Below are positions 8,362-16,793 of a stretch of DNA of 64,000 bases, in pieces (position 1 is the stretch's first letter; each line of letters begins with the position of its first letter). Below the pieces are notes generated by a model. It was not told where the DNA came from. It worked only from the letters and a program-made list of their open reading frames with translations, and ran no database searches. The position numbers were made by a program, and so were the translations under genes. Origin of the DNA: Micromonospora sp. C31 (GTDB lineage: Bacteria > Actinomycetota > Actinomycetes > Mycobacteriales > Micromonosporaceae); assembly GCF_018070575.1 (NCBI RefSeq), contig NZ_JAGPXN010000003.1, positions 62,001-126,000 of the forward strand, in the 5' to 3' direction.

Positions 8362-9158
8362 TGGCCGGCGACCGCCCGGGGGGCGAGCAGACGGTGCTCG
8401 GCGTCCCCCGGGCGGCGCTGCGGCCCAGCCCGGTCTTCCTCGCCCTGGTCGCGCTCTTCGTGGCCAGCGGGGTGCTCACCTGGAACGGGTTCGGCAACGT
8501 CCGGCTCGACGTGTTCCTCTTCGTCGTGTCCGGCTGGCTGGTCTCGCTCTGCCTGCACGAGTACGCCCACGCCGTCGTCGCGTTCCGGGCCGGCGACCGC
8601 AGCGTCGCCCACCGCGGCTACCTGACGCTCAACCCACTGAAGTACAGCCACCCGCTGCTGTCGATCGCGCTGCCGGTGGTGGTCGTGCTGCTCGGCGGCA
8701 TCGGCCTGCCCGGCGGGGCGGTCTGGGTCGACCGGCACGCCATTCCGGGGCGGCTGCGGCACACCCTGGTCAGCCTCGCCGGCCCGGCCACCAACGTGCT
8801 GTTCACGCTGGTCCTGGTGCTCGTCGTACGCCTCGGGGCGCCCGGCGGCGGGCCGGTCGAGTTCTGGGCGGCCGTGGCGCTGCTGGCGTTCCTCCAGCTC
8901 ACCGCGAGCGTGCTCAACCTGCTCCCGGTGCCCGGCCTCGACGGCGGCAACATGCTCCAGCCGTGGCTGAACCCGCAGTGGCGCAGGATGTACGACCTGT
9001 TCGCCCCGTTCGGCTTCATCCTGCTGTTCGCGCTGCTGTGGAACCCGCGGCTCAGCCGCTGGTTCTTCGACGGGGTCTTCGCCGTCGGCGACCTCCTCGG
9101 CCTGCCCCCGTGGCTCTACGCCCTCGGACTGGACCTGATCCGCTTCTGGCAGGGCTGA
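8361..9158 (+). CDS. Site-2-protease-like M50 membrane metalloprotease
   Basis: A 265-aa polytopic membrane protein with the intramembrane zinc motif HEYAHA (HExxH) around residue 70 and the second-ligand region LNLLPVPGLDGGNM near residue 192, both typical of M50 enzymes that cut within membranes. About six hydrophobic segments are present, and there are no PDZ or CBS domains, so it is a minimal form. It is coupled to the small protein ending at 8361. The substrate is unknown; anti-sigma factors are common targets in the family. The last codons lie in the first copy of a 30-bp tandem duplication (9150-9209). Confidence 0.88.
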   Translation: MAGDRPGGEQTVLGVPRAALRPSPVFLALVALFVASGVLTWNGFGNVRLDVFLFVVSGWLVSLCLHEYAHAVVAFRAGDRSVAHRGYLTLNPLKYSHPLLSIALPVVVVLLGGIGLPGGAVWVDRHAIPGRLRHTLVSLAGPATNVLFTLVLVLVVRLGAPGGGPVEFWAAVALLAFLQLTASVLNLLPVPGLDGGNMLQPWLNPQWRRMYDLFAPFGFILLFALLWNPRLSRWFFDGVFAVGDLLGLPPWLYALGLDLIRFWQG

Positions 9159-9209
9159 CCGGCGCGCTCCGGACGCGCGCAGGGCTGACCGGCGCGCTCC
9201 GGACGCGCG
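9150..9209. repeat. 30-bp perfect tandem duplication across a stop codon
   Basis: Bases 9150-9179 and 9180-9209 are identical and begin CAGGGCTGACC. The first copy holds the last sense codons and stop of the M50 gene; the second repeats them in the 3' untranslated region. Each copy contains a short GCGCG/CGCGC stem. Confidence 0.9.
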
Positions 9210-9254
9210 GCGGGCCGGTCCTGCCCGCGCGGCGGCGGCTCGTGGCGACGCTGT

Positions 9255-9293
9255 CCGGCCCGGCCGGCCACCCAGCGGGGGCGGCCGGGCCGG
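9255..9293. terminator. Bidirectional hairpin between convergent genes
   Basis: A 12-bp perfect stem (9255-9266 with 9282-9293) and 15-nt loop lie between the M50 gene and the aldo/keto reductase. There is no T tract, as is usual in high-GC actinobacteria. Confidence 0.6.
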
Positions 9294-9303
9294 GCGGGAC
9301 ACG

Positions 9304-10302
9304 TCACGGACGTTCGGCGGGAGACTCCGTACGGGCCGGGTCGCGCTCCACGATCGGGTCGACGATCTCGTCGATGGCCTTGAGCAGCTCGGCGTCGAGC
9401 TTGACGCCGGCCGCCTTGGCGTTGTCGTGCACCTGCTCCGGGCGGGAGGCGCCGACGATCGCCGAGGAGACGTTCGGGTTCTGCAGCACCCAGGCGACGG
9501 CGAGCTGCGCCATGCTCAGCCCCGCCTGCTCGGCCAGGGGCTTGAGCCGCTGCACCCGGGTCAGGACGTCGTCGGTCATGAACCGGGAGATGAAGCCCGC
9601 GCCCGACTTCTCGTCGGTGGCCCGGGAACCGGCCGGCGGCGGCTGACCCGGCAGGTACTTGCCCGAGAGCACACCCTGCGCGATCGGCGACCAGACGATC
9701 TGCCCGACGCCCAGCTCCTCGCTGGTGGGGACGACCTCGGACTCGATGACCCGCCACAGCATCGAGTACTGCGGCTGGTTGGAGACCAGCGGGATGCGCA
9801 GCTCCCGGGCGAGCTGGTGGGCCGCGCGGATCTCCGACGCCTTCCACTCCGAGACGCCGATGTAGAGCGCCTTGCCGGAGTGCACGACGTCGGCGAACGC
9901 CTCCATCGTCTCCTCCAGCGGCGTGCTGTGGTCGTACCGGTGGGCCTGGTAGAGGTCCACGTAGTCGGTGCGCAGCCGCCGCAGCGAGCCGTTGACCGAC
10001 TCCATGATGTGCTTGCGGGACAGGCCCCGGTCGTTGCGGCCCGGCCCCGTGGGCCAGTACACCTTCGTGAAGATCTCCAGCCCCTCGCGCCGCTCGCCCT
10101 CCAGCGCGCGGCCCAGCACGTCCTCGGCGCGGGTGCCCGCGTACACGTCGGCCGTGTCGAAGGTGGTGATGCCGACGTCCAGGGCGGCCCGGACGCAGGC
10201 GAACGCCGCGTCCTGGTCGACCTGCGAGCCGTGGGTGATCCAGTTGCCGTACGAGATCTCGCTGACCATCAGGCCGGAACGGCCCAGGTGACGGAATTCC
10301 AT
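9304..10302 (-). CDS. Aldo/keto reductase, Kv-beta-like (AKR6 type)
   Basis: NADPH-dependent carbonyl reductase fold of 332 aa. The catalytic tetrad is visible: Asp and Tyr in TTFDTADVYAGTRAEDVLG, Lys in EIFTKVYWP and His in LYQAHRYDHSTPLEET. The C-terminal cofactor region is SSAIVGASRPEQV. The opening FRHLGRSGLMVSEISYGNW and the short loops match the potassium-channel beta-subunit-like branch common in bacteria. The substrate cannot be predicted. ATG 10302 follows a TAGGGT box by 6 nt with no ribosome-binding site, which fits a leaderless message. It stands alone between two hairpin-bounded gaps. Confidence 0.92.
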   Translation of the reverse strand: MEFRHLGRSGLMVSEISYGNWITHGSQVDQDAAFACVRAALDVGITTFDTADVYAGTRAEDVLGRALEGERREGLEIFTKVYWPTGPGRNDRGLSRKHIMESVNGSLRRLRTDYVDLYQAHRYDHSTPLEETMEAFADVVHSGKALYIGVSEWKASEIRAAHQLARELRIPLVSNQPQYSMLWRVIESEVVPTSEELGVGQIVWSPIAQGVLSGKYLPGQPPPAGSRATDEKSGAGFISRFMTDDVLTRVQRLKPLAEQAGLSMAQLAVAWVLQNPNVSSAIVGASRPEQVHDNAKAAGVKLDAELLKAIDEIVDPIVERDPARTESPAERP

Positions 10303-10308
10303 CAGCCG

Positions 10309-10314
10309 ACCCTA
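10309..10314 (-). promoter_or_regulatory. Probable -10 box of leaderless aldo/keto reductase gene
   Basis: TAGGGT on the minus strand ends 6 nt before ATG 10302. Confidence 0.45.
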
Positions 10315-10360
10315 ACCCGTCCGGATCATGTCCACCCCCCGTGGCGGGGCTCCGGGTCGC

Positions 10361-13300
10361 TCAGAGCACGGGGCTGGCGTCCACCAGCAGGCGTTCGATC
10401 TCGGCGACGACCTCGTCGCGGTCGCGGTGCACGGGCTCGATCAGCGGCTCACCCCGGCGGTCGAGCGCGCCCCAGCGGCCCGTGCCGTCGCCGACCAGGA
10501 ACGCGACCGGGTGGATGACCAGCGCCGGATGGGTGGGCGGAACCAGCATCTTCCCGGCCCGGTTCACCACGCCGCGCCGGCCGGCCACGTCCACCACGGC
10601 CAGCCCCTCCTCGGTGAAGCCCTCGACGTAGCGGCCGTCGGCCAGGACGGTGGAGAACCCGTGGTGCCGGGTCGGCACCACGATCCGGCCGTTGCGGTCG
10701 ACCGCCCCCCAACCGTCCCGACGGACCACGGCCACGCCGCGGCTGAACGGGCGTACGTCCGCGAAGCCGTGCGGGACGACCACCTCGCCGGTGGCGTCGA
10801 TCGCCACCCAGCCGGCGTCACCGTCGTCGCAGACCCAGGCCAGCCCGTCGGAGAACGGACGCACCACCGGGTACGACGGTTCGAGCACGGTGGCACCGGT
10901 GCGGTCGATCAGCGACCACCGCCCGGTCTCGGGGCGCCGCACCCAGGCCAGCCCGTCGCGGAACGGCTGCGCCTCCGCGTACTCGGCCGCGATGACCATG
11001 TCGCCGTCCGGGTCGGAGAAACCCCACAGGTCGCCGTCGCGGGCCGGTGCCGGGGGCCGGTCACGCTCCAGCACCTCCTCGCGGCTGCGGGGGTACGGCC
11101 CGAAGCCCGTCTCCGCGACCCGCTCCGCCACCGCGTCCAGGCTCAACCGGATCCGGGCCTGCAACTCGGGGTCCTCGGTGCCGCGCAGGTCCAGGGCCCG
11201 CTCGAAGTGGTGACAGGCCTCCATCAGCCGGCCCTGGTCGTAGCAGGAGCGCCCGGCGTGCTCGTGCAGCACCGCGCGCAGCCGCTCGGGCAACTCCGTG
11301 GAGTTGGCCTCGGCGAAGAGCCGGTCGGCCTCGACGAACTCGCCCCGCCAGCGCAACACGTGCGCCAGCCGGGCCTGCGCCACCGCCGTACGCCGCAGCT
11401 CCCCCGTGGCCTCCGCGTACGTCAGCGCGAGCCGACCGTCCGCGAGGGCGTCGTCCAACTCGCCGAGGATCCGGGACACCACCGCCCGCAGGCTCAGCAG
11501 CCGGGCGCGCGACTTGTTGTCCACGGCCGCGCCCAGCTTCTCGGTCAGCCGTCGCCGGATCAGGCGGAACTCGTCCGGCTCCGCCACGATCTCCCGCAGG
11601 GCCGCCGGATCGAGCTGCCAGCGGTAGCTCGCCAGCACCTGCTCCGGATCACCATGCGCCGCACTCAGGCGCCCGGCGTCCCGCTCCCCGACGTCGTTCG
11701 TCCCGGTATCCCGTGCTCCGGTGTCCTGTGCCCCAGTGTCCTGTGCCCCAGTGTCCTGTGCCCCAGTGTCCTGTGCCCCGGTGGCGACCGGCGCGTCGGC
11801 AGGTGGTGCGGACACCGGCTGCGGTGACGGTTCGGCGGTGGGCGGCACGGACACCGGCTGCGTCGACAGCTCTGCGGTGGGCGGTACCGGCGAGGTGTCG
11901 CCAGCCGGTGTCGAGGCTGCCGGCGGCGCGGAGACGGGCCGGGCCGGGACGGAATCCGGGTCGGGTGCGGGGACAGGCTGCGGTGCCCGTGGCACCCCGA
12001 CCGGGGCGGTGGGCGGGGTCGTCGCGGTGACCGGGGTGGAGATCGGCTCGCGCGGTTCGGCCGGGACCGGCTCGGCGACGGAACTGGTCCGGACCACGTC
12101 CGCCGGTTCCCCCGAAGGGGCTGCGGCGGGGGAGACCAGTGCCAGCGGCGCCGGTGCCCCGGCGCTGACCGGTGGTCCGGCCACCGGAGGCGGATCGGCC
12201 GCGACGGGTGGCACATCAGGGGTGGCGGAGCTGTTCGGTGACAACCACGGTGTTTCACCGGCGGGCTCAGCCGGGACGCTCCGCACCCGCTCGGCCGGCT
12301 CTGGCGCGGCAGTGGTGGCGGGCCCGTCCGGGCGCCTGGCCGGGACGCCCGCGTCGGCCACGAGCGGGGCGGAGGTCTCCCTCCGGGCCGCGTCGGCGCC
12401 GGAGGCCACCGTGTCGACGCCAGGCGGGGTGGGAGCGCCCGCCGCCGGATCCGGAGCGGTGCCGTTCGTCGCAACGAGACCGGGTACGGCCGGCTGCGCG
12501 GGAACCGCTTCCGCCGATGACCCCGCCACCGGGCGTACGACCGGGGCCGGGGGGACGGACGGTGGTGCCGACACGGGGCGGGCAGGTGGTGCGGAAACGG
12601 GGCGCGGTGCGGGCGACGTGGAGTTCATCTGCGCGGGAGGTGCGGAGACGGGCGTCGCGAGCGTTGCGGCGACCGGTTGCTCCCGCGGTGCGCTGGCCGA
12701 CTGCGGAGCTGCCGGGGGTGGCTCCTGGCCGGTCGGTGGACCCGCGACGGAAGGCACCGCAGCGGTCGGAGTGGGCGTAGCGGCGGGGGTCGCGGGCGGA
12801 CCGGACACCGGCGGACCGGACACCGGCGGGACGGCCGGCGTGACCGTGGCAGGTTCCTCCACGACGGCCTGGTTCGGCGGTTCGCGGCGGTCGTGAGCGG
12901 GCTCGGTCGACGGGGCACCGTCGTCGGCAGGATTCCGGACCGACGCGTCGAGGCCCAGGGCCGGCACGGCGTCCACGCCCAACGTGCCCGCCGCCGCGGT
13001 GCCGCTCACAGCCGCCGTACCGTCCGGAGCCGCCGGGGCGGTCTGGACAGCGTCAGCCTGTTCTGTGGGCCGCGCCTCGTCCGGCGCGGACGGAGGCGTC
13101 GCCGGCCGGGACGGCCGGAACCAGGCGTCCGGCCCGCTCGTCGCGGGTGACTTGGGACGCGGCGGGGCGACGGGGGCGGGCGGGTCGCTCGGCGGTGGCG
13201 GGACGTACCGCCGGGGCCTGTCGGGGGCGATGGGTGGCTGCGGGGCCGAGCGGTCCTGGCCGGGCGTGCCGGCGGCTCCCGGGGTTCCGGGCGAGCGGTG

Positions 13301-15706
13301 CGGTACGGCCGGCTCGGCGGTCGACGGCGACCCGGACGCGGTGGAGGGCGAGGGCTGTGCGGACGGGGCGCCGTCGTGCCCGACGGCCGGGCGCGACGAC
13401 GATGTGTCCGGCCGGACCGGTGCCGGACCGGAAGCCCTGTCGGGCGCGGCCTGCGGTGCCGGACCGGAAGCCCTGCCGGCCGCCTGTCGGGCCGGGCCGT
13501 CGGTCGCTTCCGGTGCCGGGCCGGACACCCTGCTGGCAGTCGCTTCCGGTGCCGGTAGGAACTCCAGGCGCAGCCGGCCGGCGGGAGGCGCCGAGACCGG
13601 TGCGGCGTCCTTCTCCGCGACCGGGTGGGGTGCCGGACCGGTCGGCGGGAGCGGTTCCCCGGGGGCGGGCCGGCTGCCGGCTGCTGTCCCCTGCGCCGGC
13701 GCCGGCGGAGAAGCGGGCGCACCGGAGGCGGGCGCACCGGAGGCGGGCGTACCGGAGACGGGCCCATCGGAGGCGGGTGCGCCGGAGACAGGTGCCGGCA
13801 GGGCCGGGCTCGGCGCGGCGGGGCGACCCGCGACAGGGACGAAAGAGCCAGGCCGGTCGGTGCCGGCTGCCGATGTCCCCGGTCGTCCCGCGACCGGGCC
13901 GGCGGGGGACACCGGGCGGTCGACGGCCGGGGCGGCGGGGGACACCGGGGCGGGACCTGCCGGCGACGTCAGGCCGGAGAGTGGGGCGGCGGGTGACACC
14001 GGACCGGTGACCGGACCCGCAGGCGAGACGGGCGGGAGGGGCGAAACGGGCGGGACGGCAGGCGACACCGGCCGGCCGGTGACCGACGAGGCCGGGCCGG
14101 GCCGGTCGGCCCGAGGCAGATCGCGCGACGGCGCGGGGGAGACGGGGCGGCCCGGGACGGGCACCTCTCCAGCCGGCGCCCGCATACCCGTCGGTCCGGA
14201 GGCCGTCGGCCCGGTCGGGGCGCCGGAGGCCGGGGCACCGTAGGTCGGGACGCCGGACTTCGGGGCGCCGTAGGTCGGGGATGGCCGCCGTTGGTCGTAC
14301 CCGGGCGGAGGCGGCGGGGCCGTGGCGTCTTCGGGGCGGGGACGGTCGACCGGCCGCCGATGCCCGGTGCGGGGCTCGGCATGCCGCGAGGCGTCCCGGT
14401 CGGGGCCGGGCCGCAGGGGGCCGGGCGGTGGCCAGGGCAGGCCGCCGTCCGGCTGCGGGCGCGCCCGGGACTCCCGGTGCGCCTCGGCCTCCCGATGGGC
14501 GTCCGGCCGGGCGGTCCACTGCGCACCCCGTTGGGGGTACGTCTCGGCTCGGGCCGCCTCGTGCGCCGGCCGGCGCACGTCCGGCTCCTGCGGCGGCTGC
14601 TGCCCGGCTGGGCGGGGCTGCTGGCCGGCGGGAGCCCGGTCGGGGCGCGGCCACCCGTCGGCGGGTACGCCGGGCCCGTGCTCCCGCCCGCCCGGCCCAC
14701 CCTCCCGGCGCGGGTCGGACGAACGCTCCCACTGCGGTTCGGCGGGCCCTTCCTGGCGAGGGGCGGGCGAGGCCTCCCACTGCGGTTCGGCGGGCGCTTC
14801 CCGGCGAGGGGCGGGCGAGGCGTCCCACTGCGGTTCGGCGGGGCGTTCCCGGCGGGGGTCCGACGAACGGTCCCACTGCGGGGCGGCCGTGCGGTCCCAA
14901 TGCGTGCCGGGCGGGTGATCCCGCTGAGCTTCGGAGGGGCGGGGCTCCGGAGCGGCTGTTCCCCACTGGTAGCGGGGCCGACGCCCGTCCCCGCCGGCCG
15001 GGCGGTCGTCGGCGCTGTCCGGTCGACGGTCGGGTCCGGGTCCCGCCGGGCGATCGTGTCCACGCCCGGCCAGGCGGTCGTGGCCCGGATCCGGCCGGTG
15101 GTCGTGGCCGGCGTCGGGGCGTCCGTACGTCGGGGAGCGGCGCGGCGGCGCGTCCTCGCCGGGCTCCGGGAGCCAGCCGGGTTCGGACCTGCCGGCGGGG
15201 GATACGGGCCGGTCCCGCCCGGCTGGCTCGTACTGCGGCGTGGGGGTGTCGTAGCGGTCGGGGCCGGCGTGGTCGCGCTGTCGGGGAGAGTCGGCGGGGC
15301 GGCCGGGGACGTCGAATCCGCCCCGGTCGTTGCGGTGCGGTTGCTCCTGTCGGGGCGGCCACTGCCGGTCGTCCGGCCGGCGCGGGTCGGCGTACGGACG
15401 GTGGTACGGCTCGTCGCCGTGCCGTCGCGCGTCGAGGCCGTGCCGCGCGTCCTGCCGGCCGTGCCGGCCCTCGGGCAGGTCGTCCCACGACCGGCCGACG
15501 TAGGTGCCGTCCGGCCGGGTCGGCGCGAGCGGGGGCACCTCGGCCCGGCCCACGGCCGACCGGCCCCGGGGCGCCGGCGGCGCGTGCTCGACGCCGATGT
15601 CGCCCGCGTAGCGCTGGCCCGGGAACTGCGGGTGCCACTCGCTGGTCGGCTCGAACATCCACGCCGGTTCGGCGGCGTCGTGCCAGTGGTCGGCGTAGCG
15701 GCTCAT
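10361..15706 (-). CDS. Giant Pro/Ala-rich protein with TPR-like region and C-terminal WG repeats
   Basis: About 1,781 aa, cytosolic by sequence (no signal peptide or membrane helix). Residues 1-40 (SRYADHWHDAAEPAWMFEP) are conserved-looking; about 40-1,350 is low-complexity Pro/Ala/Ser/Arg sequence with 16-aa repeats (EPQW...) and four GAQDT units; about 1,355-1,550 is helical and TPR-like (ALADGRLALTYAEATGELRR, CHHFERALDLRGTEDPELQ); about 1,556-1,781 carries WG repeats such as RPFSDGLAWV and GWGAVDRNGRIVVP. WG repeats form beta-propeller-like scaffolds; function is unknown. ATG 15706 overlaps the stop of a 46-codon ORF and has no ribosome-binding site of its own. A longer TTG-initiated version from 15802 is possible but unlikely. 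Confidence 0.82.
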   Translation of the reverse strand: MSRYADHWHDAAEPAWMFEPTSEWHPQFPGQRYAGDIGVEHAPPAPRGRSAVGRAEVPPLAPTRPDGTYVGRSWDDLPEGRHGRQDARHGLDARRHGDEPYHRPYADPRRPDDRQWPPRQEQPHRNDRGGFDVPGRPADSPRQRDHAGPDRYDTPTPQYEPAGRDRPVSPAGRSEPGWLPEPGEDAPPRRSPTYGRPDAGHDHRPDPGHDRLAGRGHDRPAGPGPDRRPDSADDRPAGGDGRRPRYQWGTAAPEPRPSEAQRDHPPGTHWDRTAAPQWDRSSDPRRERPAEPQWDASPAPRREAPAEPQWEASPAPRQEGPAEPQWERSSDPRREGGPGGREHGPGVPADGWPRPDRAPAGQQPRPAGQQPPQEPDVRRPAHEAARAETYPQRGAQWTARPDAHREAEAHRESRARPQPDGGLPWPPPGPLRPGPDRDASRHAEPRTGHRRPVDRPRPEDATAPPPPPGYDQRRPSPTYGAPKSGVPTYGAPASGAPTGPTASGPTGMRAPAGEVPVPGRPVSPAPSRDLPRADRPGPASSVTGRPVSPAVPPVSPLPPVSPAGPVTGPVSPAAPLSGLTSPAGPAPVSPAAPAVDRPVSPAGPVAGRPGTSAAGTDRPGSFVPVAGRPAAPSPALPAPVSGAPASDGPVSGTPASGAPASGAPASPPAPAQGTAAGSRPAPGEPLPPTGPAPHPVAEKDAAPVSAPPAGRLRLEFLPAPEATASRVSGPAPEATDGPARQAAGRASGPAPQAAPDRASGPAPVRPDTSSSRPAVGHDGAPSAQPSPSTASGSPSTAEPAVPHRSPGTPGAAGTPGQDRSAPQPPIAPDRPRRYVPPPPSDPPAPVAPPRPKSPATSGPDAWFRPSRPATPPSAPDEARPTEQADAVQTAPAAPDGTAAVSGTAAAGTLGVDAVPALGLDASVRNPADDGAPSTEPAHDRREPPNQAVVEEPATVTPAVPPVSGPPVSGPPATPAATPTPTAAVPSVAGPPTGQEPPPAAPQSASAPREQPVAATLATPVSAPPAQMNSTSPAPRPVSAPPARPVSAPPSVPPAPVVRPVAGSSAEAVPAQPAVPGLVATNGTAPDPAAGAPTPPGVDTVASGADAARRETSAPLVADAGVPARRPDGPATTAAPEPAERVRSVPAEPAGETPWLSPNSSATPDVPPVAADPPPVAGPPVSAGAPAPLALVSPAAAPSGEPADVVRTSSVAEPVPAEPREPISTPVTATTPPTAPVGVPRAPQPVPAPDPDSVPARPVSAPPAASTPAGDTSPVPPTAELSTQPVSVPPTAEPSPQPVSAPPADAPVATGAQDTGAQDTGAQDTGAQDTGARDTGTNDVGERDAGRLSAAHGDPEQVLASYRWQLDPAALREIVAEPDEFRLIRRRLTEKLGAAVDNKSRARLLSLRAVVSRILGELDDALADGRLALTYAEATGELRRTAVAQARLAHVLRWRGEFVEADRLFAEANSTELPERLRAVLHEHAGRSCYDQGRLMEACHHFERALDLRGTEDPELQARIRLSLDAVAERVAETGFGPYPRSREEVLERDRPPAPARDGDLWGFSDPDGDMVIAAEYAEAQPFRDGLAWVRRPETGRWSLIDRTGATVLEPSYPVVRPFSDGLAWVCDDGDAGWVAIDATGEVVVPHGFADVRPFSRGVAVVRRDGWGAVDRNGRIVVPTRHHGFSTVLADGRYVEGFTEEGLAVVDVAGRRGVVNRAGKMLVPPTHPALVIHPVAFLVGDGTGRWGALDRRGEPLIEPVHRDRDEVVAEIERLLVDASPVL
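11706..11780. repeat. 15-bp tandem repeat inside the WG-repeat gene
   Basis: Four near-perfect copies of GTGTCCTGTGCCCCA (11721-11780) follow a diverged fifth (11706-11720). On the coding strand they encode GAQDT five times, just before the TPR-like region. Confidence 0.92.
14728..14919. repeat. 48-bp tandem repeat inside the WG-repeat gene
   Basis: The block CCCACTGCGG recurs at 14728, 14776, 14824 and 14872, giving an exact 48-bp period. It encodes imperfect 16-aa units such as EPQWDASPAPRREAPA in the disordered region. Confidence 0.88.
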
Positions 15707-15843
15707 CCGGTCGGCCCGTCGCCACGGAGGGTAGGCGGAACGCCCGCGGCGTGCCGTCGGCGAGCGGGCGCCCCCGGGTGCCCGGCCGCCGTCCGTGCGC
15801 AAACGGCGGCGCCCCGGTGGCCGGCTCGCGTCCGCTCGCTCAC
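15703..15843 (-). CDS. Possible 46-aa upstream ORF coupled to the WG-repeat gene
   Basis: GTG 15843 has a GAGGTG ribosome-binding site 8 nt upstream. The frame stays open for 46 codons to a TGA that overlaps the ATG of the giant gene (ATGA at 15706-15703). The peptide begins VSERTRAGHRGAAVC and is Arg-, Gly- and Pro-rich with no recognisable domain. Its arrangement suggests that its translation delivers ribosomes to the large gene, which has no site of its own. It may be a leader with no function as a peptide. The frame could be chance in GC-rich DNA, so confidence is moderate. Confidence 0.45.
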   Translation of the reverse strand: MSERTRAGHRGAAVCARTAAGHPGAPARRRHAAGVPPTLRGDGPTG

Positions 15844-15893
15844 GGCGATGTCACCTCGTTGGAAATTGTCGCGCTGGGCGCTCCACGTGCCGG

Positions 15894-15899
15894 TAGAGT
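15894..15899 (+). promoter_or_regulatory. Possible -10 box for the ABC exporter operon
   Basis: TAGAGT on the plus strand is followed by the ribosome-binding site GGAAGGAGG at 15925-15933 and GTG 15942. No good -35 box at 17-18 nt. Confidence 0.35.
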
Positions 15900-15941
15900 C
15901 GCCCCTCCGGTACGGCTTGGCTGCGGAAGGAGGGTAGCGGC

Positions 15942-16793
15942 GTGGGCTCGGTCACCGCCACTGTGGCACCGCCCACCGTCCCAAACGTTATCCTATGGTT
16001 CCGGACATTTAAGGCTATAACCGGATCAGGCTTCCGACGTTACGCCACGTACCGGCAGGCGTCGGTGGCGGGCGTCGTGACCAACGCGGTCTTCGGCTTC
16101 CTGCGGTGCTACGTCCTGCTCGCGACGGTCGGCGCGGCCGGCTCGGTGGCCGGGTACGACCGCGGGCAGCTCGCCACCTTCGTCTGGGTGGGTCAGGGTC
16201 TGTTGTCGGTCGTCCTGCTCTGGGGAGGGACCGAGCTGGCCGACCGGATCCGTACCGGCGACGTCGCCAGCGACCTGCTCCGGCCCGTGCACCCCGTGAC
16301 CAGCCACCTCGCCGCCGACCTGGGCCGTGCCGGGCACGCCGCGCTGATCCGCTTCCTCCCGCCGGTGCTGGTCGGGCCGCTCTTCTTCGAGGTCTACGTG
16401 CCCCGCCGCTGGTCCACCCTGCCGATCTTCGTGCTCTCCGCCGTCGTCGCCGTGGTCCTCTGCTTCGGCTGCCGGTTCCTGGTCAACGCGACCGCGTACT
16501 GGTTGCAGGACGTGCGGGGCCCGATGGTCCTCTGGACCCTCGCCTCGGGCGTGCTCGCCGGGCTCTACTTCCCGCTGCGCTTCCTGCCGGAGTGGCTCCA
16601 ACTCGTCCTGTGGTGCGGCACGCCCTTCCCGAGCCTGCTCCAGACCCCGCTCGACGTGCTGGTCGAGCGCGACCCGACCGACGTCCAGGTCGGGCTGGTC
16701 GGCCTCCAGCTCGCCTGGGCGGCGCTGATCCTGGCCGCCTGCCGGCTGGTGCAGCGCCGGGCCGAACGCCGCCTGGTGATCCAGGGTGGCTGA
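15942..16793 (+). CDS. ABC-2 exporter membrane subunit (COG4587-like)
   Basis: A 283-aa integral membrane protein with about six hydrophobic helices. It is the first of three overlapping genes whose arrangement (two unlike permeases plus one ATPase) matches the uncharacterised COG4587/COG3694/COG4586 exporter family. GTG 15942 has a strong GGAAGGAGG site 8 nt upstream. The first 30 residues (SVTATVAPPTVPNVILWF...) precede the family-like start FRRYATYRQASVAGVVTNA, and codons 15-29 are unusually AT-rich with rare codons, so this N-terminal extension is suspect. The substrate is unknown. It is divergent from the WG-repeat gene. Confidence 0.85.
   Translation: MGSVTATVAPPTVPNVILWFRTFKAITGSGFRRYATYRQASVAGVVTNAVFGFLRCYVLLATVGAAGSVAGYDRGQLATFVWVGQGLLSVVLLWGGTELADRIRTGDVASDLLRPVHPVTSHLAADLGRAGHAALIRFLPPVLVGPLFFEVYVPRRWSTLPIFVLSAVVAVVLCFGCRFLVNATAYWLQDVRGPMVLWTLASGVLAGLYFPLRFLPEWLQLVLWCGTPFPSLLQTPLDVLVERDPTDVQVGLVGLQLAWAALILAACRLVQRRAERRLVIQGG

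Noticed and set aside
9150..15000. CRISPR array suspected from repeats
   Set aside because: Repeats are tandem without spacers, lie in or next to coding sequence, and no cas gene is present.
15707..15802. TTG 15802 as the start of the WG-repeat giant
   Set aside because: No ribosome-binding site, and the added residues are low complexity; ATG 15706 is coupled to the upstream ORF instead.
14281..16020. Plus-strand frames of over 500 codons across the WG-repeat gene
   Set aside because: The minus strand has TPR-like and WG repeats and codon-like third-position GC; the plus frames are repetitive mirror sequence.
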